64,000 nucleotides of DNA, taken from assembly GCF_000499845.2 (NCBI RefSeq), contig NC_023758.2, positions 21,309,202 through 21,373,201 on the forward strand. Direction: 5' to 3'. This DNA is from Phaseolus vulgaris. Taxonomy: Eukaryota > Streptophyta > Magnoliopsida > Fabales > Fabaceae. A program made the translations under genes and the position numbers. The notes under the pieces are model-generated. The model searched no databases, was not told the origin of the DNA, and saw nothing but the letters and a program-made list of their open reading frames with translations. Below are positions 23,641 to 35,512 of the stretch, piece after piece (the stretch's first letter is position 1; each line of letters begins with the position of its first letter).

Positions 23641-26600
23641 ATGGCAGTGTCGGATGGATCACCAACCCCTCAGATGGTTGGCAATGCTTTTGTTGAGCAG
23701 TATTATTCTATACTGCATCAGGAGCCAGACCAAGTTCACAGATTTTATCACGAGTCCAGTGTCGTGAGTCGACCTGAAGAAGATGGTTCCATGACAATGG
23801 TGACTACTACTGTGGTAAGTACTAATGATGGAGTGTCAGGTATTGCAAGGACATTATGTAATTGCAGATTTAGCACGGGCTTAATGGAGTTTGTTTTAAA
23901 ATACTCCTTTAATTTCTCATGTACCAAACTGTTATTGTTTGCTTTTTCTTTTCAAAATGTGGTTACTTGTATAAACACAAATCAATCCAAAATATATGGA
24001 AATCACCTTGGGTTGTGTGCATTTCATGAGAAGGGTTGTGCCATTTTTTTAAATTTTGTAGTATATTATTAATTATTAATACCATGCATAGTAAGCAGGA
24101 AAAAAATTCTTTGGGGAGTCCTACTACCACTTGCCTGCTTGTTAATTTTACAGCTTTTCCTGTCAAAGGCCAAAGGAGTATGTAACATTCTCTGAAGTAT
24201 TTGAAATCACGTGCCCACAGTGTTAATTGATAGCCATGCTAGCAATTCCCTAGGTTTATTTGGGTGCATATATTCAAATGTTTTTTTTTACCTGGACTAC
24301 TGCGTATTGTGTTGTGACAAATGATTTGCATTCCACTCACTCAAGTGATCTTACTCTGCTTTGGTACAGGAAATCAACAAAAAGATACTTTCTCTGGATT
24401 ACACAAGCTTTAGGGTAGAAATTCTCAGTGCTGATGCCCAACCTTCACACAAGGATGGGGTAATAGTTGTAGTGACTGGCTGCTTAACTGGAAGTGACAA
24501 TCTGAAAAGGAAGTTTACTCAGTCCTTTTTCCTAGCTCCACAGGACAAAGGCTACTTTGTTTTGAATGATATTTTCAGATATATTGATGAGTATAAGTCA
24601 GTTGAAATTGAGTCTGCGCCTGCAAATGATGCTGAGGAAAGTGCTCCAACAGATGCTTTTACCCCTGAGCCTGGTAGATCTTCTATTTACAACTTCTGGT
24701 CAAAAATATACCCCCTACTCCTGTTGTTTTCATTTCCTTTTTCTACCATTTTAATTTTTCTCGTTATAAGATTGGATATTTATTTATTTATTTTGATTAT
24801 GAATACAGAGGTCATTCATGATGCCGAAGATGTTCCAGATAGCCAAACTACTGTTGTTGATGATGACATTAGTGTCAGCAAAGATGTCAGCCAGCCACTT
24901 GAGAATGGAAAATTATTAGTTGCTGAGAAGGTGGTTCCTGTTAATCATGTTAAAGAATCCAGTCACGTGGAACATCAATCACATGCTGAGAAAGCTGCTT
25001 CTAGTAACTCACAGGAGGATACTCCAAAGAAGTCTTTTGCATCAATAGTAAGTTTTAATTATTTGATTTTATGCCATCTATGTACTTTTTGTGGTGTCTG
25101 ACCATATTTGCATTTATTAATCTCAGGTGAATGCACTGAAAGAAAATGCTGCTCCCTTCCATATGAGGGCTTCCCCTGTGAAAGCTGTGGAACAACCACG
25201 TGTTCCCAGTGTGCCTGCATCGGAAGCACCAACCCCTAGCATTGAGAGTCCAACAGAAAAGAACAATGAGAATGGAGGTGGTTCCTATTCTGTGACTAGA
25301 TTGATTAATTATGATCTGAGTTGATCATCACATCTGATCCAGATGCTATGTGACTTTCGTAATCTCTGTTCCACAGGCAAGGCTTATGCGATATTTGTTG
25401 CAAATTTACCCATGAATGCAACAGTAGAACAGCTGGAACGTGTTTTCAAGAAATTTGGGGCCATTAAACGGGATGGAATTCAAGTTAGAAGTAGCAAGGT
25501 TAGTCTGTTACTAATTTGTTTTCAAAATGTACTTTGATTACTTCTCAAGCATTGATACAAGGCTTTGCCCTTCTTTCCAGCAACAGGGATCTTGTTTTGG
25601 TTTTGTGGAGTTTGAATCTGCTACTTCAATGCAGAGTGCACTTGAGGTACAGACACATACTTGAAATCTCCCTCTTTTGATTGCTAGGGTTTCTATTTAA
25701 CTTTTGTATTTCATGAAGATGAGTTTCTTGATGATAATGTTGCCTTTTGCAATTACATGCTTAGCCTTTGTCCATATAGAGGTGTTGTAATTGATATGCT
25801 GTACATGATTCCAAATTAATTTTCTTTTTGAAAGTCCCTTGCATTCTGCAATTGTCTTTGTTCTTTGGCAAAAACATTATTTATTGTCAGTGTTTTACAG
25901 TTGATTTGATGAAGCTTTTTTCATCTAATTATAGTGTAGAGAACATATTTAGAAGAAAATCTGCCAATTGATGGGTTATTGGAGTTTAGCATACTAGGAG
26001 GAAAATTGAGGGTTTGAAGTTGTAGTTTTGTGTGTTGGGTCCTCCTATTAACGCTAGTGCTATTAGAATTTGATATTAGTTCTTTACTACTAATCCTTGG
26101 GTTGTGTTGCTGTGGGTGCTTTTTGTACAGAAGAGTGTGAGCTGATTTTGCTATAGCTTATCTGCCTACACTTTTTTGGCCTAGTTTTGGATGTTTATTG
26201 TTATTTTTGTTTTATTTGTCCTACATCTATCAGCTATATTTCTGTGTATTGTTTCAGGCTTCTCCTCCTGTCACCTTGGACAACCGGAGACTTTCAATTG
26301 AAGAACGAAGAGGCAAGCCAGCCTAACATTTCATGTTAAATTTGAACATTTTTAAATCAAGTTGGCCGGTTTTGTTTATTATTTCCCTCGACTTCAACAT
26401 CTGATTGATTTATGCTCTAACTATGCCGGACTGAAGTTACTGGCTTCCTACCATTTAAGATTCCATAAAATAATTGAAAATATTGGGAAAATTGCTAGAG
26501 ATAGACTTGTGCTTAAAGTTCTTATGTGATAATGCATACATGGGACAAGCTCTTGGTGCTTACCACTCTTTGTTCTGTGAAACATGTATTTTTGTTTGTT

Positions 26601-26925
26601 GCAGCTAACAGTGATGGTTATTATGTGATAACGTGTATTCTTGTTTGGTGCAGCTAACAGTGATAGGGGTAGATATTCATCGGGAAGGGGTGGATACCGG
26701 AATGACAGAAATGATAACTTCAGGGGCCGCGCAAACTTCGGTGGTGGTGGTGGCCGAGGTGGCTATGGAAACAGGAATGATAATTTTGAGAAGCGTGGTG
26801 AGTTCACTGGCAGGCCTAGAGGAGGCAACAATGGTGGTGGGCGTAGCAATGGAGATGTTGTGGCAAGGAGTTATCAGAATGGTGGAGGGAAAGTCACTCG
26901 TCAACCACCAGTGAAAGTTCAGTGA
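23641..26925 (+). CDS. G3BP: G3BP-like NTF2/RRM/RGG RNA-binding protein, 8 coding exons
   Basis: This is a cytoplasmic stress-granule-type RNA-binding protein of the plant G3BP family. Coding exons are 23641-23814, 24370-24673, 24809-25047, 25127-25277, 25377-25498, 25581-25646, 26258-26312 and 26654-26925. They total 1383 nt and encode 460 residues, the family's normal size. Residues about 10-125 form the NTF2-like domain (VGNAFVEQYYSILH .. VTGCLTG .. QSFFLAPQDKGYFVLNDIFR). A long acidic, low-complexity linker follows. The RRM, about 292-365, has RNP2 IFVANL and RNP1 GSCFGFVEF. The C-terminus is an RGG/glycine-rich tail (GRGGYRNDR.. GGGGGRGGYG..). The last intron uses a GC donor (G|GCAAGC at 26313) and its acceptor region is duplicated. 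All other junctions are GT-AG, and the frame is intact throughout. The 3'UTR probably ends near 27300. Confidence 0.93.
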
Positions 26926-28516
26926 AGTACTTCATTTTGTTGGGAATTGAGTGACAACGGCATTTTCTTATATAGATAGCGGCAACTAAGGATTTTGGTT
27001 TGCAACTGCATCATTTAGAGTCTTTTTCTTTAATAGCTGCCATGATCCTTTCATATAAGAGTTTTTCGGTTAATTCACATAATTCCCCATACCAACTTCC
27101 CTTCTTTACTTTTTTCCAATTTTGTTACATTTTGTATCTATTATTCCGGAATAATTGTTTTGGATTCGGCTACCATTATATGCCATTTTTTTTTATAATT
27201 CCTATATGCGCTTGATTGTCTCTGCAAGTCGGTTGTTTGTTATATCTGTCATTTAGATAATGTTGGTTCTTGAGAATTTATCATTGTAATATAATAATAA
27301 GGTTTTCGAAAATGCAAAATGCGTTTAGCTGTATAATTTTCTTGAAAATGTTTACGGGGAAAGTTTGATAATTTTGGAAATTTCTTCAAGTATTTTAATT
27401 CTCTGATGGAACCATCTATTTCGAAACATTGAACTGCTTATCGGTTTGTGTGATCTTCGGCACTTTGTGCAAATTAAGATTTTTTTTTTGCCATTCAACT
27501 TTGTTTCTTTCTCCTATAAGATTTTTTCCAGTATTGAGAAATATGGATACTCTGCAACTGTAAGGGTTACTTTGGCTTTTAAATGTTTGAGAATTACTCA
27601 GTTACGTGCACCACATAACATAGGGTAAATGTTACGCGTTAATGAGCGATCTTTATTTTTAATTTATCCAACTTCAATAATCACTAACACTGTCTAAAAC
27701 GATCCTGAACATGTTCTAGTATTAATTATTCTTTTACTAAGGAACAAAGTTGGCTTGAGAAAGGGTTACTGATCTCATCAATGAATAAACAAATCTGAAA
27801 TGGAATGAAACTAAGAAACTTGTAGAATAATTAAGCAGCTGAATTCGAACCTTATGAATTGGATTCATGATGAATTAAACTCTAATAATGGCAAACAAGT
27901 GCAAAAGGAAAAAAATATTATATTTGACAGCGCACTTCCATCAATAATTGACTGTACCAATAGGCAAACTTACAACAAACTTTCACCTAACATAATCAGA
28001 TAACCAATAAAATAAAATCCTAGAATCTCATAATGAGAAAGAAAATTAGTTGTGTCGCAAGGGTCCTCACTTCCCACGCAAATGACCAATTATGGCCACT
28101 AACTTATAAAAGAAGGGAATTTGGTTAGTGTTTGCCAAGAGAAGTTTTATCAGCTTTTTTTTAAGCTATGTTGGACAGTTCATTGAACAAAGCTTACTGT
28201 TACTATATCGGGTGCATTTTCATCGTTGCCTAAACTATTTTCCATTTTACAAAACCGTTTGAGGAATAATTTTCACAAAAACACAAATCTACCATCTTAT
28301 TTCGATAGATAATTTCCACAATTAGCTGGAAAAAATTAATTCAAACAAAATTTTATCAAAAAATAAAGTTTTTAATTAGGAACACATCAAGGTAAATTAT
28401 TTTAAGAGTTCTTCAATTATAACTAACAATAAATTATTATTTTTAATTAAAATATAAAATTGCATAATTAGTTTTAGTTTCAAATTAGACTCTAACCCAT
28501 ATAAACTCAAATTAAA

Positions 28517-29035
28517 GTGGATTATGCCTTCAAATTGATCAATTTTATGTATAGTTTAGTGTTTCTTTGAGAACCTGAAAATGCTGAACATGATAGTAAA
28601 TTAAATATCATAAATATATAATAAAACTTCCAACTTAAAAGTAATTATCAAGGAGTCATTGAAAATAAAAAAGTTATAAATAATATTTAAAGTGGAGTAT
28701 GCATTCAAAATGATAAATTTTATGCATAATTTAGTGATTCTTTGAGAACCTGAAAATGCTCAAGATAGTAAATTAAATACCATAAATATATAATAAAACT
28801 TCAAACTTAAAAGTAATTATCAAGGAGTCATTGAAAATAAAAAAGTTATAAATAATATTTAAAGTGGAGTATGCATTCAAAATGATAAATTTTATGCATA
28901 ATTTAGTAATTCTTTGAGAACCTGAAAATGCTCAAGATAGTAAATTAAATACCATAATAATATAATAAAACTTCAAACTTAAAAGAAATTATCAAGGATT
29001 CATTTAAAATAAAAAGAGTTATAAGAAAATGAGCG
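28517..29035 (+). repeat. ~173-bp tandem repeat, three units
   Basis: Units start at GTGGATTATGCC (28517), GTGGAGTATGCA (28692) and GTGGAGTATGCA (28864). Each carries TTTGAGAACCTGAAAATGCT and ATTATCAAGGAGTCATTGAA. Units 2 and 3 are nearly identical and unit 1 is more diverged. From 27310 to 28510 I see AT-rich intergenic DNA with no gene. Confidence 0.88.
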
Positions 29036-29328
29036 ATATAAAGAAGAAGAGATTATAGAAAGATGAACCGATTATAAACAGAAGAAAGATAAGAGTAATA
29101 TATGTGTAATAGCATATAATTTTTCATAAAATCCAATAGTCATTTGATTAATAGTTGGTATAAATGATGTACAAAAGTTTATGTATATGTTAGGAGCTAT
29201 ATTGAACTTCGCAATTTTTCTATTAATATAGAATTTCCATAAATAAAATTCTAAACTACCCATGTATCCACATTTGATGAATGGTTGATGAAAAACATTT
29301 ATTTATGAAAACAAATGCTTTGAAGAGG

Positions 29329-30440
29329 GATCAAGAGTGATCAAATGCTTTGAAGAATCCAAATCCTATGTGTTTGATGCAAGACTGGTGTTGCTGTTGT
29401 GTTTAGGGAGAGATCTGGGTAGAATAGAATGTGATCTACTCCTTTGTTGAATCTAAAACTGATGTGATTTAAAACCTTTTAGAAAATAAAGTGTTTTTCC
29501 AACTAAGTAAAAAAAACCTATTGTTTTGTCGAATCAACCGCTTGTTTTACTCTTAAGAGTTTTTGAAAAGGTTGAAAACTATTTTAGTTTGGTTGACTTA
29601 ACTGCCAAACCAAACAAACGGTTGTTTCGTGGTTTCAGCCGATTGTTTCTTTGAAAATCCTAGCAGAATTCTGTTTTGGTTGTTGAATGTGCTTTAAATG
29701 ATTTCCAATTGAATACGCTCCTTCATTAATTGCTTTGGCCAATCTTTGGAAAATATAAATGGTTTGTTTATGTATTCAAACAAGTAAGAGAAACAGATTT
29801 GAGTTGTTTTTTAGTTGTGACAAAGTTGATCTTAAAGATTTGAACATTCACATCAAGCTTTGGGTTTTCAAAGAGAGTGAAATAGGATTGCAATTGTATT
29901 GATTTCAGTTTGTGCTGTAAACAAGTGTAATCCCTTCTCAACCTAGTGTATTTCTGGTGTTGTGTTACCAAGGAGTGTTGTGTGCTCTTGAGGTGGTCAA
30001 GATTAATACTCTTGGTGTGTTTTGCCAAAGGGAGTGTGTTTCTTGAAGGGTTCAAGGTGACTTTGGTGGTTTGTGTGTTGTAATATGGTTTGATTACTTA
30101 GTGGATTACCCAGTGGTTTTCTGGGGACTGGATGTAGCTCTTGGCTTAAGAGTGAACCAGTATAAATTGTTGGTGTATTTCTCTCTTACCCTCAAGCTCA
30201 TTTAAATTATGTTTTAAGCTTGACTGGTATAAACAACCGATTGTTTCGAAGAAACAACCGATTGTTTCGAAGAAACAACCGATTGTTTTTCTGTTGCTTT
30301 GCTGTTTTTTTGCTTATGTTCTTGGCTAATCTGATTTCTGTTCTGGATTCACTCAATTTTTTTTTAAACACCTAAAATTTTTTAAAAACCTCTCTTAAAC
30401 AATTCACCCTCCTTCTCGTATAAGGCTATATATTCTAACA
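29329..30440 (+). repeat. 5' LTR of pol-less copia element
   Basis: It matches 34413-35512 along its length (GATCAAGAGTGAT.. to ..TATATATTCTAACA). It is followed by ATTGGCATCAAGAGCTTGG, a primer-binding-like site for tRNA-Met. It contains seven copies of the 21-bp-phased palindromic motif, as two pairs and one triplet. Confidence 0.85.
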
Positions 30441-30441
30441 A

Positions 30442-30459
30442 TTGGCATCAAGAGCTTGG
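30442..30459 (+). other. Primer-binding-like site
   Basis: TTGGCATCAAGAGCTTGG directly follows the LTR end; compare the plant initiator tRNA-Met site TGGTATCAGAGC. Confidence 0.6.
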
Positions 30460-30501
30460 TACTTGAAAAATATTCAAGTTTGATCCTAAAATCTTTTTTC
30501 T

Positions 30502-32268
30502 ATGGCTGAAAAACTACCTTTTAGGGAGGGTGCCTCAATTAACATGCCACCTTTGTTTTGTGGTTTGAATTATCAGTTTTGGAAAGTTAGAATGAAAATC
30601 TTTATTGAATCTCTTGATAAAGGAATTTGGGATGCAATTGAAGATGGCCATTTTATTCCTAAATTTGAAAGGGATGGATCTTCTATTGAAAAACCTTGGT
30701 CCCAATGGACCGATGCTGAAAATAAAAAGGCCAAGTTTGATTGTGTTGCCAAGAATATCATAGCCTCTACTTTGAATTCAGATGAATTTTTCAGGATCTC
30801 ACAATGTGCATCGGCTAAGGAAATGTGGGATACTTTAGAAGTCACCCATGAAGGAACAAATGATGTGAAGAGAGCTAGGAAACATACTCTAATACAAGAG
30901 TATGAGATGTTTAGAATGCTCAAGGGAGAATCAATTGCTGAAGTACAAAAGAGATTCACTCACATCATCAACCATCTAATGAGTCTTGGAAAAACCTTTG
31001 ACAAAGAGGAGGTAAACATCAAGATTCTCAAGTGTCTTGATAGATCTTGCCAACCTAAAGTCACGACAATTTCTAAATAAAAGGACTTGACATCCTTGAC
31101 TACAACCTCCTTGTTTGGAAAGCTTAGAGAACATGAGTTGGAACATTGTCTTGAAAGCTGCCAAGCACAAGAATAAGCAAGATTCAAGTGATGAAAGTGA
31201 GGAAGAAAACCTTAGCTTGCTTTCCAAAAAGTTTAGCAAATTCTTGAAGAGAAATCGCAACAAAGAATCCAACAAAGAAAGGTATGGAAACAAGAAAACT
31301 AGTGATTTCAATTCTAACAATTATACTTGGTTTGGTTGTGGAGAACAAGGGCATATAAAAGCTGATTGCCCAAATAAAGAAGGCAAGGAAAAGAAGTCAA
31401 GCAATAAGGAAAAGAAGTCAAGCTATAAGGAAAAGAAAGGGAAATAAAAAAGAGCATATATTGCTTGGGATGAAAATGAAGTCTCTTCATCAAACTCCTT
31501 ATAAAGTGAAGATGAAAAAGCCAATCTATGTTTAATGGCAGAAGGAGATGATGATTCAAGCAGCTCAAGCAATGTAAGTTCTTGTGCTTCCTTAAGTGCT
31601 GAAAATTATAGCCAATTACTTCAAGCTCTTAAAGAAACTCATGAAGAAGCTAACCGATTGATTCTCTCAAACAACCGATTGAAAGGGTTGAAAACCCTAA
31701 ACCCTAAACCGTAAACCCTAAACCCTAAACCCTAAACCCTAAAGGGTTGAATAACTGGCTTGAAAACAAAGTCAAGACTCTTGAAGAAGAATTGGAAAAG
31801 TCAAAAATTGATTTTGAAAAACTTGAAATGCATTGCAAAAATTCTTCTCACTTGAGTGACTCCAAGATTTGTAAAAATTATAAAACTCTTGAGAGTAAGA
31901 TCCACTATCTTTTAAGAATTGTGGATAAACTTTCAAAGGGTAAATCCAACTTTGAAAATGTCTTGGCATCCCAAAAATGTGTTTTTGGAAAATTTGGTTT
32001 GGGGTTTTATCCTCAAAACAAGAAAAATGGGATTTCAAAGCCTTTTTCAAAAGTGCCAGAAAAACAACCGATTGAAAGATCGAAACAACCAGTTGTTACA
32101 TGTTTTTACTGCATGAAGAGAGGCCACTCAGTTAGATTCTGTAAAATTAGGAAATATTCTGTTCCTAAAGGTATTTTGAAATGGATTCCCAAAGGTTGTG
32201 AGGTTTCAAATGATAAAGATGAATCAAAAGGACCCACATTTGTAAGGGGACCAAATCTTGTTGCTTGA
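30502..32268 (+). pseudogene. Degenerate copia gag
   Basis: The start MAEKLPFREGASINMPPLFC leads into GLNYQFWKVRMKIF, the usual plant copia gag opening, and the frame is open to a stop at 31078-31080. Frames at 31115-31447 and 31747-32268 continue it. There is a first zinc knuckle at about 31330 whose leading Cys is replaced by Trp (WFGCGEQGHIKADC), then coiled-coil sequence, then a complete second knuckle CFYCMKRGHSVRFC. A seven-unit telomere-like array (31692-31740) interrupts it. The product would be capsid/nucleocapsid, but stops and frameshifts make it non-functional. Confidence 0.85.
31692..31740 (+). repeat. Interstitial telomere-type array (AAACCCT)7
   Basis: Seven 7-base units of the plant telomere repeat lie here, one variant (AAACCGT). 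The block is flanked by the direct duplication AAAGGGTTGAA (31682-31692 and 31741-31751). The related gag at about 57800 has AAAGGGAATGAATAGCTGG at this place and no array, so the array is an insertion. Confidence 0.92.
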
Positions 32269-33146
32269 ATTCATTATGATGCAGGGATACTAAGAGAAGC
32301 ATGAAGTCTTGAGTTATCTGATCAAGCTTTTGGAAGAAAAGAAGTGTGTCTGGAACTGAACTAAGGGTATGTACCAGTCCAAGATGTCTTGAAAGCCAAA
32401 AGAAGCATTCTTCATCACAAACAATGACTCATTGAAGGAACTTCATATATAACAAAAGGATAAAACCTTCCCTGTCTTTGCTTTTCAATTATAAATTCAT
32501 ATTAAATTCTTCATCTACATATGAAAAATTGCATCTGTTTTAAACTCTTCTCAATTTCTACTTAAATTTCATAAACTGTTGCTGCGGTAGAAAAACAACC
32601 GATTGTTTTCTCGAAACAACCGATTGTTTCTTCTATGACAACACTGCATAAATGGATTTAATTTCTTTATGCATTCGATCTTTTGCAGATTTAAATCTTA
32701 AAGAGTCTTTAAGTCAATAAAGCAGTCATGAAAGTCTAATTTGGTTACAAAGGAAGTTACTTCTTGTCATAAAGGAATATATTCCATATCTTGGAAATTC
32801 AAGATGTCTAGTCAAAGTCACATGTGCTGACCATGTGTTTTTCTGCTCTGTGCTGACGCTGTTCTGTGCAAAAGTTGGACCAATTTTCTACCTTGAAGAT
32901 TGAAACCCAGTTTAACCAAAGGATCAAAAAGGGATTCTGTTTTGCTATAAAACCCTCTGCAACTGTTTTCCTTCACAAAAACAACCCATTGGCTCATCTC
33001 TTGCTGCATCTCATACTTTCCTTTGTGTGTGTGCCTTTTCTCATTCTATTTTCATGGATTCCATTCCTCCTACATAAAGAAGGATTAAAACTAGGGCTGT
33101 GAGATCATGAGGACGTCTTGAGGGCTGGTTTTCAGGAGACAATGAA

Positions 33147-33958
33147 TTGATTGAGAGATATCGCTTTGAAACAAGTAGAAAAGTGATAAACAACCCAAAA
33201 GTTGTCTCTTTTGACTGGTTGAAGAGTCAAAAGCTGGATGATGTGAGGAGGCTTCTCAAAGAACAGTTGTTGAAGAGGTTATTGGAGATGAAAGGAAACA
33301 TCTATCCAGATCTTATTCGGGTTTTCTACACCAATTTGAAATTTGAAGGTAACAATCTTGTTTCTCATGTCAAGGGTGTGGATATGGAGATCACTCATGA
33401 GGTGTGGGCTACTGTGGCTGGTCTTAAGTATGTTGGGTTGAGAATCAACAAAGGAAACATTGGTGTGGTGGAAGACTTCAACAAGATTCAATATTACAAA
33501 AGCTGTTTGAAGAATCCTTATGCACAATGAATCTTGAGGGTGAAACATCTGAGTTGGTGAAGTCAACATTTGAAGTGAATAATGGATCACTAAGCAAGAT
33601 AGGTTTTACCAAGATCAATGGAAAATGGGTGAGTAAGGATGGTGGAAAAGGTGGTTCCTCAAGTGGCCTTCATGCTGAACATGGTGAAGAAGATCAAGAA
33701 GATGCTGATATGGTTTTTCCAGATGCAGAACAACCTGCTACTGATTTTGGTGTTGGGACAAGTGTTGGACATCAAGGAGATATGACTCCTTCAATGTCTT
33801 CCTTTGAGAGCTACATGGTGAATAGGCTAGATGGCTTTGTGGAAAATCAAAGGAATCTTCATGATCTTTGTGTTTCAAACTTTAAGAACTTTGACAGTAG
33901 ATTTCAAAGCATGGATACACGGTTTCAAACGCTTGATGAACAAATTGAAGCTATTTAG
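33147..33958 (+). CDS. Non-pol ORF pair of the copia element (plant-transposon-associated protein type)
   Basis: Two overlapping frames lie here. 33147-33530 encodes MIERYRFETSRKV.., with NIYPDLIRVFYTNLKFEG, SHVKGVDMEITHEVWATVAG and YYKSCLKNPYAQ. 33527-33958 encodes ETSELVKSTFEVNNGS.. and a C-terminal heptad-like stretch (NFKNFDSRFQSMDTRFQTLDEQIEAI). They overlap in ATGA, as if an internal deletion fused two parts out of frame. The first part resembles the N-terminal domain of poorly characterised legume proteins often annotated as plant transposon protein. Its role is unknown. It occupies the place of pol. Confidence 0.5.
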
Positions 33959-34412
33959 AATCAGATTTTTGAGTTGCAGTATGGAAAAGAAGACTGAAGA
34001 AAAACAACCGGTTGATTTCTTGAAACAACCGATTGTTAAGCTTGAAAGTCAAGGCTTTGTTGTTCTTTCTATCTTTTTGAACTATTCTATTTAATCTCTT
34101 TCTAAAGTCTATTTATGAAGACAAATAGGGAGAGAATATGGTGTTTGTGTTGTCTTACAAACTGTTATAACTTTGCTATTATTCTGTTTTTAATTTCTGC
34201 TGCATTATTGGTTTGTATGAAGCTGTTTTTGCTTTGTTTTTGGCTGGTTTTTTTGCTCTTGTGTTTATGCAGAAAACTAGTTGATGTATGATCATAACCT
34301 GCTATGAGAGATGCTCTGGATTGCATAGTTTTTGTTTTGCAGGTACAGTTTCAGATTCAATCAAGATCAACACAAGCAACTAGGGATTTGTCTTCATCAA
34401 ATAGGGGGAAAT

Positions 34413-35512
34413 TGTTGATCAAGAGTGATAAAATGCTTTAAAGAATCCAAATCCTATGTGTTTGATGCAAGGCTGGTGTTGCTGCTGCGTTTAGGAAGGG
34501 ATCTGGGTAGAATAGAATGTGATCCACTCCTTTGTTGAATCTAAAACTGATGTGATTTAAAACCTTTTAGAAAATAAAGTGTTTTTCCAACTAAGTGAAA
34601 AACAACCTGTTATTTTTTCGAATCAACCGGTTGTTTTACTCTTAGGAGTTTTTGAAAAGATTGAAAAATGTTTTAGTTTGGTTGACTTAACTGTCAAACC
34701 AAACAATCGGTTGTTTCGTGGTTTCAACCGATTGTTTCTTTGAAAATCCTAACAGAATTATGTTTTCGTTGTTGAATGTGCTTGAAATGATTTCCAACTG
34801 AATACGCTCCTTCATTAGTTGTTTTGACCAATCTTTGGAAAATATAAATAGTTTGTTTATGTTTTGAAACAAGTAAGAGAAACAGATTTGAGTTTTTTTT
34901 TCAGTTGTGACAATGTTGATCTTAAAGATTTGAACATTCACATCAAGCTTTGGATTTTCAAAGAGAGTGGAATAGGATTGCAATTGTATTGATTTCAGTT
35001 TGTACTGTAAACAAGTGTAATCCCTTCTCAACCTATTGTGTTTCTGGTGTTGTGTTGTGAAGGAGTGTTGTGTGCTCTTGATGTGGTCAAGATCAATACT
35101 CTTGGTGTGTTTTGCCAAAGGGAGTGTGTTTCTTGAAGGGTTCAAGGTCACTACTTTGGTGGTTTGTGTGTTGTAATCTGGTTTGATTACTTAGTGGATT
35201 ACCCAGTGGTTTTCTTGGGACTGGATGTAGCTCTTGGCTTAAGAGTGAACCAATATAAACTGTTGGTGTATTTCTCTCTCACCCTCAAACTCATTTAAAT
35301 TCTATTTTAAGCTTTACTGGTATAAACATCCGATTGTTTCGAAAAAACAACCAATTGTTTTTCTGTTGCTTTGCTATTTTATTGCTTATGTTCTTGGCTA
35401 ACCTGATTTCTGTTCTGGATTCACACAAAGAATTTTGTTAAACTCCTAAAAGTTTTCAAAAACCTCTCTTAAACAATTCACCCCCTCTCGTTTAAGGCCA
35501 TATATTCTAACA
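34413..35512 (+). repeat. 3' LTR of pol-less copia element
   Basis: It starts TGTTGATCAAGAGTGAT after a polypurine tract and ends CATATATTCTAACA. It holds three pairs of the 21-bp-phased motif. Its outer edge is joined directly to copia RNase H coding sequence. Confidence 0.85.

Larger units (their letters stand above)
29329..35512 (+). mobile_element. Ty1/copia-type element lacking pol
   Basis: Two similar LTRs (29329-30440 and 34413-35512) enclose a degenerate gag, a pol-free region with an unrelated ORF pair, and polypurine tracts (CAAATAGGGAGAG at about 34120 and CAAATAGGGGGAAA just before the 3' LTR). No integrase, reverse transcriptase or RNase H lies between the LTRs. The 5' LTR lacks the first four bases (TGTT) of the 3' LTR, and no target duplication is recognisable. 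The element would depend on enzymes from relatives such as the copy at 56111-62845. Confidence 0.85.

Noticed and set aside
30231..30288. CRISPR-like appearance of three AAACAACCGATTGTTT copies
   Set aside because: The spacers are 5 bases and the context is a eukaryotic LTR. It is a short phased repeat, not a CRISPR array.
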